From contig RPFO01000080.1 of NCBI GenBank assembly GCA_009746045.1, positions 3,576,251 through 3,640,250 of the forward strand: a stretch of 64,000 nt of DNA, given 5' to 3'. Below are positions 23,313-32,800 of this stretch, piece after piece. Both the position numbers and the translations under genes were made by a program. Each line of letters begins with the position of its first letter. Positions within the stretch are counted from its first letter, which is position 1. The notes beneath the pieces were generated by a model. That model ran no database searches. It had not been told where the DNA came from and was given only the letters and a program-made list of their open reading frames with translations. Origin of the DNA: Mesostigma viride (lineage: Eukaryota > Streptophyta > Mesostigmatophyceae > Mesostigmatales > Mesostigmataceae).

Positions 23313-24047
23313 CAGCTCGTATCAGCTATGGGGTCTCTCTGCGGCTGCGCTTCTTTTTCGATGGGCGATGGGACGGTCGCAATTCGCAAAACGGACGCGG
23401 CGTCACAGGGCTGAACGGTATTGAAAAAATTGGAAACGTGGCATCCTCGTTCCTCCCCACGGAACTGAAAACTGGAAGCGCGGCGCTGGTGCAAAAGCTC
23501 GATCCCATCTTTTGGAACCAAGCTAGCGGATTGGACGACATCCAATATGCCGTCACCCGTGCTTGTGGCCGCAGGTATAAAAAGAGACGACCTCCAGCCC
23601 ATTTACCTGGGAACATTCGGATGTTTGGCTGACATCGTTACCATGCGTCAATGTACAATGAGGTTCTGGGTTCGATTCCTGGTGTGGTCATGGAAATAAA
23701 TTTTTTTCTGCACATCTACTGAAATCAGTCATAGCACCAAACAATCACGCTGCAGCGAGACGCTATAGCCCTGGAGCCCGCTGATAAACCTGACATCCGG
23801 TACGTCTTACTATCATAGATTGCCGAACTATATAATAATAATAGTCTATACCACTTTTTCTTGTAAATGATTTACTAAATAATGATTCTATATACTTTAA
23901 CATACCATATTATTAAAGTATGTGGAATTTAACCATGCTATTCACAATATATTATAAAATCTTTTGCAAAATATACTGTAATTAGTATATATATTTTCTG
24001 ATAAACAATTTTATCAATGCTACTGTGTTATTTTTGTTATTCTCGCC
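23313..24047 (+). promoter_or_regulatory. AT-rich 5' region of the transposase gene
   Basis: From about 23800 the sequence is very AT-rich with TATATAATAATAA near 23830 and TATTATAAAA near 23950, upstream of the candidate first exon at 24048. Two partial palindromes lie at about 23330 and 23745, and a tRNA-like B-box (GGTTCGATTCC) at about 23668. Promoter role is inferred from position and composition only. Confidence 0.4.
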
Positions 24048-24099
24048 ATGCAGGTATCTGAGTGTTCTGGGAGAACTAATAAGAGAATGAGCCGCGAAG
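24048..24099 (+). CDS. Candidate first coding exon of transposase
   Basis: An ATG at 24048 (another in frame at 24087) is followed by 17 codons and a donor GAAG/GTGAGG at 24100. Splicing in phase 1 to the acceptor ATGCAG/CA at 24500/24501 joins exactly to the main transposase frame. The intron between (24100-24500) has four palindromes (24134, 24187, 24276, 24370). The open frame starting at ATG 24407 within this intron is an alternative start. Confidence 0.45.
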
Positions 24100-24500
24100 G
24101 TGAGGAAAACCTGAAATCTTTTCGTCCTTATTGGGGTCTCTCTGCAGCTAGACCATTTATAACCACAAGCAATAGCTTAAATTCAAGGGTCTCGCTGCAG
24201 CTAGACCCTCTTTATGGTTGCTATAAAATTAATGAATCAGAAGTCTGTGATTTAACAATCGCACGCCGCAATGAAGGGTCTAGCTGCAGCGAGACCCCAA
24301 TCTTGGTCGGGGTATGCTAAGTTCACCACATCAGGTAATCTTTTCGTCTAACGGAAAAAGCCCCTCTAAGGGTCTAGCTGCAGCTAGACCCCAATCGTGG
24401 TAAAAAATGATACACTTTCGAACTTTGTCTGTAATTGTCGCTTTTCCCAACGATACTCGATTTGCATGGATTTCGTTGTGCCGGTCGTCATGGCATGCAG

Positions 24501-25972
24501 CACGCGAACGGGTGGGAGTTTTCGCCCTTGCGTCCGGTCGTCCAGGATTCAGTGCAATTAAGTTGAACACCGGGACGAAGCAGTCAACTGGCGCAAAAAG
24601 GGTTTTCGGAGATGAGAACCAGAATCCAGCGCAGCCTGAAGCCAAGGAAGTCAAGCGGCCGGGAGAATACTCGAAATCAAAGAGGGTTATTGGGGAATAT
24701 TTCGCTGACCAGGCGTTTGAAGCGGCTCAGGCGATGACAAAACCCGAGGGGCGGGGGCCGGCTTTCGACCAGATGATTGCTGGCTTTAACTCTAGGGCCG
24801 CTGAACTAGGTCACGGGAAGTATCATGAGGAGGCGAAAAAGCTTTACAATCAGGAGCGGATGGCAGAACTGAACAGGTTCTGGGTGGCTCGGATTAACGG
24901 CTTTTTTGATGGTCTGACCAAAAGCGACGCAGACAGAGACGTCAGGATGGTGCTGATGTCCACGCTTTACTGTGGTGACGACTTGGAGAAGGAGTTTTCG
25001 GCCGCGGAGTTGGAGAACCTGACGGGGATGGACGCCAAGAAGATTCGCGGAATTCGCGCGATACGAAGGCAGCAGAAGTTGGACTACCTCAGACACGCGC
25101 AGGCTCGCAAGGGGCGCCCTTTGCCGCAATTCGTGATTGACGCGATAGTGGACGCGTGGATGCACGATGATGAGTCGCGCGCCTCCTCCCAGATGAAGGA
25201 TGTCAAGCGCACTTACAGCAGGGAGGGTCGTGGCAATCACGGGGTGCTCGTCGCCGTTGAGGGAGCGCGCTATTACATGACCTCCAAGGAGGACATGTAC
25301 AATCACTTTCTCGAAAAGCATGCGTACTGGAACAAAAGGAGTAACCAGTATGATAAGGACGTGGGCATTCACGTGGGCTACACGACCTTCTGCAAATACG
25401 CGCCCGATTGCATCAAGGGCAAGTGGAAGGAGAGGAACCTGTGCGCGTGTGAGAAGCACGTCACCATGCAGTCGGCCATGGGGGCGTGGACCAAGCACTC
25501 CAATGCGAACCACGGCAAGAACTGCAAGTGTGGCGCGGAGTGTGCGGGATGCTCCAAGTACAGAGAGCCGGACGGTACTTGCGGAATGTGGAAAGCCATT
25601 CACTCGACGGACTGGATCAAGCACTTTCACTGCCCGGTGTCCGCCGAGACTGACGGCAGGGATAACGGGCTGCGTGAAGGGGGCGGAATGGGCGGGGGGA
25701 TGGAAGAGGGGGAGGGGGAAGATGAATGGCGGGGACGGGACCTGGAAGACCTCGACATTTCTGAGAGGCTGGTGGAGGACGAAGATGGGGTGCCGAGGAC
25801 GGAGAGGGTTCACCGCATACTGAAGATGGCGTGTGTGGAGGGGTTCTGTCCTGAGGAATCATGCGGCATCCATAATAACTGGGTGCAGTGTGATCGGGAC
25901 AAGAATTCCACGGAGATTCTGAATTGGTTCAAGTTCGAGATGGTGGAGCAGACTGTGACCCGACGGGTGAAT
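24501..25972 (+). CDS. Giant transposon transposase, N-terminal exon
   Basis: Encodes about 490 residues: a basic start, a helical region (LTGMDAKKIRGIRAIRRQQK, likely DNA-binding by its basic character), a segment with YYMTSKEDMYNHFLEKHAYW, then a cysteine/histidine-rich cluster (CKCGAECAGCSKYREPDGTC, near residue 359 of the model) that could bind zinc, and an acidic linker. It ends at donor AAT/GTGAGT (25973) in phase 0. Similar Cys-rich modules precede the DDE core in several eukaryotic DNA transposases. No stop or frameshift is seen, unlike in the minus-strand gene. Confidence 0.8.
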
Positions 25973-26127
25973 GTGAGTTGGTTTCGATTTTATTTCTCCG
26001 TTAATATGTTGTTGACTTTTTTTTTTGTGACCTATAGCTGCAGCGAGACCCTTTGTGAGTTGCAGTTATCTTATCGAAATGCGATTTTATTGCAAATCGA
26101 AACTGTCTGCGGACCTTTGCGAAACAG

Positions 26128-26904
26128 GGCGAGACCGATGGCAGGGCGGCGAAGAAGGTGAAGCGGCCCGAGCAAGTCCAAATGAGGTCCACCCCAGCTG
26201 AGCTGCGGGACGAGATTCTTAAGATGTGGGACAAGTTCACCGTGCACTGCTTTACGGCCTGGTCGCAGGCGGATACAATCAAGGATCGGGAGAAGAATCT
26301 GAGAGAGGGGGACGTGCTCGTGCACGGCGACTGGGCCGAGAACTACGAGAACAGCAGCTACGTCCAACTGCAGTCGCAGTACTTCCACAAGCGCAGCCAC
26401 ATCCTGATGCCCATGATCGTGCGTTATCGGCTCAACGGCGAGCTGGAAAAGCGCGTCTTCTTTTTCCTGGGGGATTCCAGTATCAAGCGGGGCGAGCGCG
26501 CACTCGTATACGCTCTTCGCAAGATTCTGGAAACCCTGCGGGTAGAAGTAGGGGTAGAGGTGCGAAACCTGTACATGTGCTCGGACAACTGCGCGGTGCA
26601 GTTTAAGTCCAGGTACGTGATTAACCAGATTAACGGTCTGCTCATGGGGGATCCCGACCTGCAGGCCTTTGAGTTCCACTACATGGGGGAGCAGCATGGG
26701 AAGGGGGAGGTGGATGGTCAAGGAGCGAAGTGCAAGTGCGTCTTGAGGGAAATGCAGAGGATTCCCGAAAACCAGCACATACTTGAGACCCACCAGCTAG
26801 TCGCCTACTTGAACCAGAACTGGCAGGGCGGCAAGACATCGAGCAGGGAGTCGGCCCGCGCGCGGGCCGAGAACGTCACTCGCCACTTCTTCCTTTTACC
26901 CCCG
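26128..26904 (+). CDS. Transposase DDE-like catalytic core exon
   Basis: Phase-0 exon of 259 codons between acceptor CGAAACAG (26127) and donor CCG/GTACGG (26905). Three acidic motifs fit a DDE/RNase H-fold transposase: VHGDWAENYENSS (D about residue 576), MCSDNCAVQFKSRYVINQ (D about 661) and GEQHGKGEVDGQGAKCK (D about 704). The trio of D-x-x-EN, SD-x(3-4)-Q-x-K-(S/N)-(R/K) and HGKG-x-x-DG recurs in a transposase-like family often annotated as uncharacterised in invertebrate genomes. I cannot name its superfamily. Expected role: cutting and joining at the TIRs in the nucleus. Confidence 0.82.
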
Positions 26905-27064
26905 GTACGGAATTGTGTGTTATTTCAGGTTTTAAGACGTCAACTGCCGCTGTTCTATAAAAATTCAAACCCAATAAAGGTATCTCTGCAGAGAGACCCT
27001 ATATACTGTCAATGGGTTGCTTTTCTTTTAGGTATGAAATTTCGCTTGTTCTATCGGTATGAAG

Positions 27065-27316
27065 GGGTCTCTCTGCAGCTATACCCTGTGTCGAATTTCG
27101 ATCACTTGATATCTTGTCGTACGTTGTTATTATGATTCGAATGGGGTCTCTCTGCAGCTATACCCTGTGTCGAATTTCGATCACTTAATATCTTGTCGTA
27201 CGTTGTTATTATGATTCGAATGGGGTCTCTCTGCAGCTATACCCTGTGTCGAATTTTGATCACTTGATGTCTTGTCGTTATTTTTTTTTTTAAGGGGTCT
27301 CTCTGCAGCTATACCC
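27065..27316. repeat. Tandem 79-bp intronic repeat, one palindrome per unit
   Basis: In the third transposase intron (26905-27387) palindromes start at 27065, 27144, 27223 and 27295. The first three are 79 bp apart in a tandem unit with TCGAATTT(C/T)GATCACTT. A further palindrome stands alone at 26979. Confidence 0.9.
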
Positions 27317-27387
27317 TGTTTTATTGATTTTTGGTCAATTTTGCTAACTTGAACGGTATTCTTTTTGCCCTAACTATTTGATGACAG

Positions 27388-28134
27388 GACGTCGAGTCCG
27401 GCCGACGCGCGGAGGTGGAGGAGGTGCCTGGCATCAAGAAGGCGCATTGGTGGCGACTGGACAAGTCCGACCCTGGCCTTTTGATGATTAGGCGCTATTC
27501 CTGCTACTGTCCGCCCTGTTTGGCTGGGCGGTTTGAGGGATGTCTAAGCGAGTGGTCGTTTATCATCGAGTTCAATGATGCAGGAAGCTCGATGAAAACT
27601 GTCCGTTTGCTGCCACCGAGCCAGCCCAACCCTCCGGTTCGCATGGTGACGCGGGGGGAGCAGCTGAAGGACAAGCGGGAGGCGATGGGCCGGCAGATGA
27701 GACTCCACGACTATGTGGCAGTTCCATCGGACAAGGACACGGATCACGATCCCATCCACCCGTTCTGGTTGGCTGAGGTTGTAAGCGAAGCCGGGCCGAT
27801 CGTGTTAGACGAGAACTTCGAGAGGTGGGTCGAGGGCCGGAACGGACGGGAGAAGGAGCTGTTCCTCGCCGGGAACGGCATTCTTCCCGTTCGGATTTGG
27901 AAGCGGGATAAGCATGACCCCCTGCATTTCACGCTCAACGTTGAGGATTGGCCACCGTCACGCCAGCCCGAGCTTGTGAATTGCTATCTCTGCGTCGCTC
28001 CGGCTCTCCGGCTAGAAGCACGCGTGCGCAGCGACGGAATGTGTGCCGACATCAGGATGAGCAAGGAGCTCGACAAGTGGCTTACTGCGCTGGTGATCAA
28101 GGATGAAGCCCCGGAGGGGCCGGCACCGACTTAA
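27388..28134 (+). CDS. Transposase C-terminal exon
   Basis: Starts after acceptor GATGACAG (27387), phase 0, and ends at the stop at 28132-28134. It carries CYCPPCLAGRFEGCLSEWSF, a Cys pattern typical of the C-terminal part of this family, and a globular tail (DPIHPFWLAEVV, FTLNVEDWPPSRQPELVNCY). The four-exon model totals 3,048 nt, about 1,015 residues, with no internal stop. A palindrome follows the stop at 28146. Confidence 0.75.
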   Translation, partial: DVESGRRAEVEEVPGIKKAHWWRLDKSDPGLLMIRRYSCYCPPCLAGRFEGCLSEWSFIIEFNDAGSSMKTVRLLPPSQPNPPVRMVTRGEQLKDKREAMGRQMRLHDYVAVPSDKDTDHDPIHPFWLAEVVSEAGPIVLDENFERWVEGRNGREKELFLAGNGILPVRIWKRDKHDPLHFTLNVEDWPPSRQPELVNCYLCVAPALRLEARVRSDGMCADIRMSKELDKWLTALVIKDEAPEGPAPT

Positions 28135-28421
28135 ACAAGAAATTGGGGTCTCGCTGCGGGTAGACGACGCCCTAGTTTCGGCTCGTATTATATCTTTAGA
28201 GTGGGGCTTCAGTAGGGTGTAAAAAGGTGGCCGCATATATTGTATATATTTTTCGAGATCTTTCTGAGGTCAAGTTTAAGGGTAGTTGATAATTTTTTGC
28301 GGCCTTCAATTAACAGTTATTTTTTACTGCAACATAATTTTATGCTGTATATTTAAATAATGATAAGGATTTCGATATTTTTTTGCACAATCTATTCGAC
28401 ATTTGTTTCTGCATGTCGAGA

Positions 28422-28635
28422 ATTTATTGCTCCACCCCCACAAAAAAAATCGTTCCGGAACTGTTCGAAGCGAATAGCACTGACAGGATTCGAACCCGGG
28501 TCCACCTTAATGTTCGGAGTGAGGTAGGCCAGCCATCATGTTCCGCACTCAAATCTGGCTCGGGTCCGATCCCTCCATTGCTCTTCGCTTCGAACAGCTC
28601 CGGAACAAGTTAGGTGTGGGGTTGGAGCAATAAAT
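28422..28635. repeat. Foldback element with tRNA-like core
   Basis: Arms of about 52 bp (28422-28474 and 28584-28635) are inverted copies starting ATTTATTGCTCCA and reaching GTTCGAAGCGAA, with a few mismatches. The core, read on the minus strand, contains GATGGCTGGCCTACC and CCCGGGTTCGAATCC, like the A and B boxes of a tRNA-derived promoter. It may be a SINE-like or MITE-like insertion within the giant transposon. No clear TSD. Confidence 0.6.
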
Positions 28636-28955
28636 ACTTATTTGCCGGGCGCAGTTGTCATTCCGCCTAGTACAATTGCGTCACTAGTACAATTTTTGTC
28701 TGGGTACGGTACGAACCAATAACGCAATATTTAGTATCTAATCGCCGCTGCTCTTGCTGAATTTTATCCGGAAGCTGAAAAAGGTGTCCGGTGAAGCGAA
28801 TACTAGTGACTGGTGGTCGTGCCCTTCCATTACTCCTTATCGACAAATTTTGGGTTCTACCTGCAGTTATAACCCTTGCGCGTCTGGCTGTCGGGGTCAC
28901 CAATTTCCTGTCGATTGCAAGCAGCCAACCTTGCCGAAATTTAACACTGTCACAA

Positions 28956-29393
28956 ATGGAGCAGAGCAATATTTTCGGTTCTCAGCATACCTATGTGATG
29001 GTCGACAAAAATGAGCACGCTGCAAACATCAGAATTGATGTAGAGTTGCTCGGACCTTCTGCACAGTGGGGTGCAGGTGTCATTGCGTTCGGCAATGGCA
29101 TGATCGATCTGGTGCCACCCGATTCAGATTTGAACCCTGCTTACCAATGCGTGCCTGACAATCAGGCGAGAGTGGTGGTGGAGAGCACGGAAATTCCGGG
29201 CTCTCCCAATGTATCAATGATGCGCCTGAGGGCCGAGGCCCAGCAGGAGTTCCTGGCTGCTGCGGAGAACGGCGGGGCCAAGTGGAACACCAAAATGTAT
29301 ACAGGCGAGCCTCCCAACTACAGGGGAGACCAGTACCAGGGAGTGTACTCCTTCGGCGATTTTGACATCGACGGATGGGGCACCTTTTTCTAG
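28956..29393 (+). CDS. Small 3' gene of giant transposon, unknown function
   Basis: ATG 28956 to stop 29391-29393, 145 residues: MEQSNIFGSQHTYVMVDKNE start, ELLGPSAQWGAGVIAFGNG and an aromatic/acidic tail ending GDFDIDGWGTFF. The frame is open further upstream to 28791, but that part contains a palindrome (28852) and is probably intron or UTR; CGATTGCAAGCAG at about 28921 is a possible acceptor. A canonical AATAAA lies at 29482-29487, about 90 bases after the stop, so it is a plausible terminal gene. No homology recognised. Confidence 0.6.
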   Translation: MEQSNIFGSQHTYVMVDKNEHAANIRIDVELLGPSAQWGAGVIAFGNGMIDLVPPDSDLNPAYQCVPDNQARVVVESTEIPGSPNVSMMRLRAEAQQEFLAAAENGGAKWNTKMYTGEPPNYRGDQYQGVYSFGDFDIDGWGTFF

Positions 29394-29776
29394 GCGCAAT
29401 GCCTAAGTTGTCAAATACTCCGACAATGTCAAAATTGCGAATGATAAAATTACGGACATGTGCACATATATGTACTGATTCAATAAAAACTTTCGGCAAT
29501 TTTGTTCCCGGCATTGATAATCAATAGCTGCTAGCAAGCCAAGGACTTCAAAAGTGGCAATAGATCGATGTAGGTCGTCGATAAACTTGTCTAGTCGTCA
29601 TATTTCGGTCGCAAAATTCGTGCGTGGCCTGCAGGCATCGGACAAAGTGCACGCAACAGCAGGAGTCGGTTGAGTTCGAAGCACGGCAGACACAAAATTT
29701 CGGCGCAAAGTCCGTCGGGCGAAAAATTCGCTCGGCTGCCAAATTTTCGGCAAGAATTTCGGCGCAATGTCCGGTT

Positions 29777-29841
29777 TTCGGACGATTGAAATTAGCGTTT
29801 TTTTCTTGCAAAAATCTACCCCATTCCGCGTGGGACCACCC
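29777..29841 (-). repeat. Right TIR of giant transposon
   Basis: Reverse complement of the left end: CGTGGGACCACCC at the very end, with TCGGACGATTG starting the inner border near 29777. Flanked by AGCA at 29842-29845. Confidence 0.92.
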
Positions 29842-29845
29842 AGCA

Positions 29846-32800
29846 CGCCAGACAGGTCCCGACGCAGTACCAGCAGCCGCGACCACCCGCGACCAGCTCT
29901 ACCAAGGGTGTGTTGCGCGCGGTCAACGAGATTGAGGCGCGGCGACAGTCCTCCTCTTCCGGCCAGACGCAGGCAATGGCTGGCTACGAGTATGACGACG
30001 AGGAGGGGGCTGACGAAGAGGAGGAGGGGGGGGAAGAGGGCGGGTGCATGGTCGGGCGAGGCGGCCTCCCGTCCCACCGCTCCTCGGGAGTAGTAGCCCT
30101 GCCCATGGGCTTGGGTCCCGGGGTAGGGGATAGGGTAGGAAAATCAGATGGTAGCCCAGACGCGGAGTCAATTAGAGTAGAGGTAGACGTCAATAACGTG
30201 GCCGCAGACGCGTCCACCCAACCGGCGGCGCGTGCATCTCAAGGAGATTCGCGGCATCTGTTTCTTTTCAGCGGAGGGCTACTGGTCCCTCCCACCGTCC
30301 TTGATCCGCATTTGAAGGAGAAAACGATCATGGACGTGAAGTTCCTGGTTGACACCGGCGCCTCCACGTCCTTCATCAACGAGGCCCTGGTGCGTCGGCT
30401 GGGCCTGGTACCCCGGCCTCACACCACGGCAGTATATGTCACCTACTCGGACGGTCGGCGGCACCAATCGCCGGGCCTAGCAGACATCAAGGGTGTGCTG
30501 CAGGGCACGCCGGTGGACCTGGTGGCGACTATTGCGCCGTTGGGCGCTGCCGACATCATCATTGGAGTGGACTGGCTGGACAAGCAGGATGTGGACATCA
30601 GTGTGCGCCGGCGGGTAGTTTGGTTTCCGGATGGATCATTCTGGTGCCCAGACAGCGAGTATAGGGCACAGGCCGCGGAGGTCCATAACACTACACACGA
30701 GCGCTCGGCGGACGGGCCTCGACCAGCGTCCCAGATCCTGATGAGTAGCAAGACGTTGGCGCGCCAGCTCCGGAAGGGCAAGGAGTACGCGATGTATCGC
30801 ATAGACCTGGACAGCACTCAGGCTCTGCTTAACGAGATTGGTGCCGGATTCACGCCAGACGAGCTGGCGCGGTTCAATGCCGTCCTGGAGAAGCGCACTA
30901 CCCTTTTTGCGGATCGCACCCCTCAGTTCCCTCCCAACCGGTCGGTGTTACATCGTGTCCAGCTCCAGGAAGGTTCTGGGCCTACCGTGTCTCCCATGTA
31001 CCGCATGGGCCCAGTCGAGCTGGTGGAGCTCAAGAAGATCCTCATCTCACTGCTCGACGCTGGGCTCATTGAACCCAGCAACAGCCCCTTCTCAGCGGGC
31101 GTGCTGCTCGTCCCCAAGCCGGGAGGCAAGTGGCGTCTGGTGACTGATTACCGGAAGCTGAACGCCATCACCGTCAAGTCCCGGTATCCTCTACCGCGGA
31201 TCGACGACATCTTCAACCGTGTCCAGGGGGCTACGTGTTTCACCGTCATCGACTGTGCGGACGGGTTTTGGCAGCTGCGCATCGCGCCAGAAGACTGCCA
31301 CAAGACCGCGTTCGCTACGCCCTTCGGTCACTATCAGTTTCGGGTGGCGGCAATGGGGCTGTGTAATTCGCCTGCGTCCTTCCAGATGCTGATGAATGAC
31401 ATCCTCCGTCCGGTGATGGGCACAGCCCACTTGCCGCAGGTCTCCCAGGACCTGGCGGACCCGCAGAAGGGGGCGCGCCCGCCCTGGACCTACAAGCGCA
31501 CGTGCGCGCTGGCGTATCTGGACGACATCCTGGTGTACTCCAAGACGTTCGAGGAGCACCTGGAGGATGTGGACGCCGTGCTGCAGATCATGGAGGATGA
31601 GCACCTTTCGGCGCGGAAGGCCAAGGTGCGCGCCGGTCGCTGCGTGCCGTTTCTGGGCCATACCCTGTCCGCGGACGGCATCGCGACCGACCCTGAGAAG
31701 ATCGAGTCCGTCCAGCAATGGCCTGTCCCTACGGACGTGAAAGGGGTACGCAGCTTCCTGGGATTGGCATCTTACTACCGACGGTTCATCCCGCGGTTTG
31801 CCACCATCGCCGCCCCGATCAACGCTCTTCTCAAGAAGGGTACCCCGTTCCTTTGGGCTGAGCAGTGCCAACAGGCTTTCGAGGCGCTCAAGCGCCACCT
31901 CACCACAGCGCCAGTCCTTATCCTGCCGGACCCGGCCCTTCCTTTCGTCGTGGCTACGGACGCCAGCAAGGTGGCCATCGGGGGTGTTCTCCTGCAGGAC
32001 CACGGCAAGGGCCTTCAGCCCATCGAGTACATCTCACGCACGATGATTCCGGCGGAGCGGAATTATCCAGTACATCAGCAGGAACTCCTGGCAGTCGTCT
32101 ACAGCTGCCACACGTGGCGTCATCATCTCTTGGGGGCCCAGTTTTCGGTGGCCATCAGTGAGCAGGGGGATCTCGACCCCCATCGCCTGGTGATCCACAC
32201 GGACCACCGGCCGCTCACCCACCTCCTGGTGCAGCCCAACTTGACGCCCCGCCAGGCGCGGTGGATGGAGTACCTGTCACAGTTCGCGCCGTTCAAGATC
32301 CAATATGTCAAGGGCGCGGACAATGTGGTGCCCGACGCGCTCTCGCGACGGGCGGACTATTGGTTCTACGAGGACATGGACGTGCTGCATACCACCTGTG
32401 TCCCAGTGGCTGCCCCGGGGACCGCCTACGGTGTGGAACCACGGTCTCCCCAGGCCCGCCACTTGTTTCATCTTGGGCACACCACCTTGGATAACCTGTC
32501 ACCCCTCCCGGAGGAGACGGTTCTCCCAAGAGCCCACGAGGACGTGGACACCCCCGGGGAGAGGGAGGGGTCGCATGCGCGCGTGCCCCTTAGTCATGTG
32601 GTACCGCCCCAGGGAATTTTTCAGCTTCAGCCGCTCGGCCCTCCCACAGTCTTCTCAGAATTCGTCAACCAGGCGGGTACGGAGACGGCAGAACCGGCGG
32701 CGGACGCGTTCACAGTCACGTCGGACCTGGAGATGCTGATCAGCCGTTTCACAATCACGGAGGAAGCAGCACTTGAAGCCATCCGGGCACATCCCCAGCA

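Larger units (their letters stand above)
9182..29841. mobile_element. Giant 20.66-kb TIR DNA transposon inserted in gag-pol
   Basis: The ends are inverted repeats: the first 24 bases are identical, starting GGGTGGTCCCACG, followed after a short unequal stretch by a nearly identical block from TTTTGCAAGAAAAAAACG to CAATCGTCCGA. The element is flanked by AGCA at 9178-9181 and 29842-29845. Cargo: a plus-strand four-exon DDE-type transposase gene (24048-28134), a plus-strand small gene (28956-29393), a minus-strand multi-exon gene (17984 to 9476), about 25 palindromic 22-mers, an inverted minisatellite pair and a nested terminal-direct-repeat element. The excised target restores the gag-pol frame. 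I do not recognise the superfamily. A 4-bp TSD, a cysteine-rich DDE transposase and introns filled with palindromes are its distinguishing features. Confidence 0.92.

Noticed and set aside
23640-23700. tRNA gene
   Set aside because: Only a B-box-like GGTTCGATTCC and a possible 3' acceptor strand; no matching 5' acceptor strand or cloverleaf.
24407-24500. ATG 24407 as transposase start
   Set aside because: Possible, but it lies 16 bp after a palindrome, in what looks like intron sequence; the spliced start at 24048 joins in frame.
9182-29841. Maverick/Polinton-type giant transposon
   Set aside because: No protein-primed DNA polymerase, retroviral-type integrase, packaging ATPase or capsid gene inside the TIRs, and the TSD is 4 bp rather than 6.
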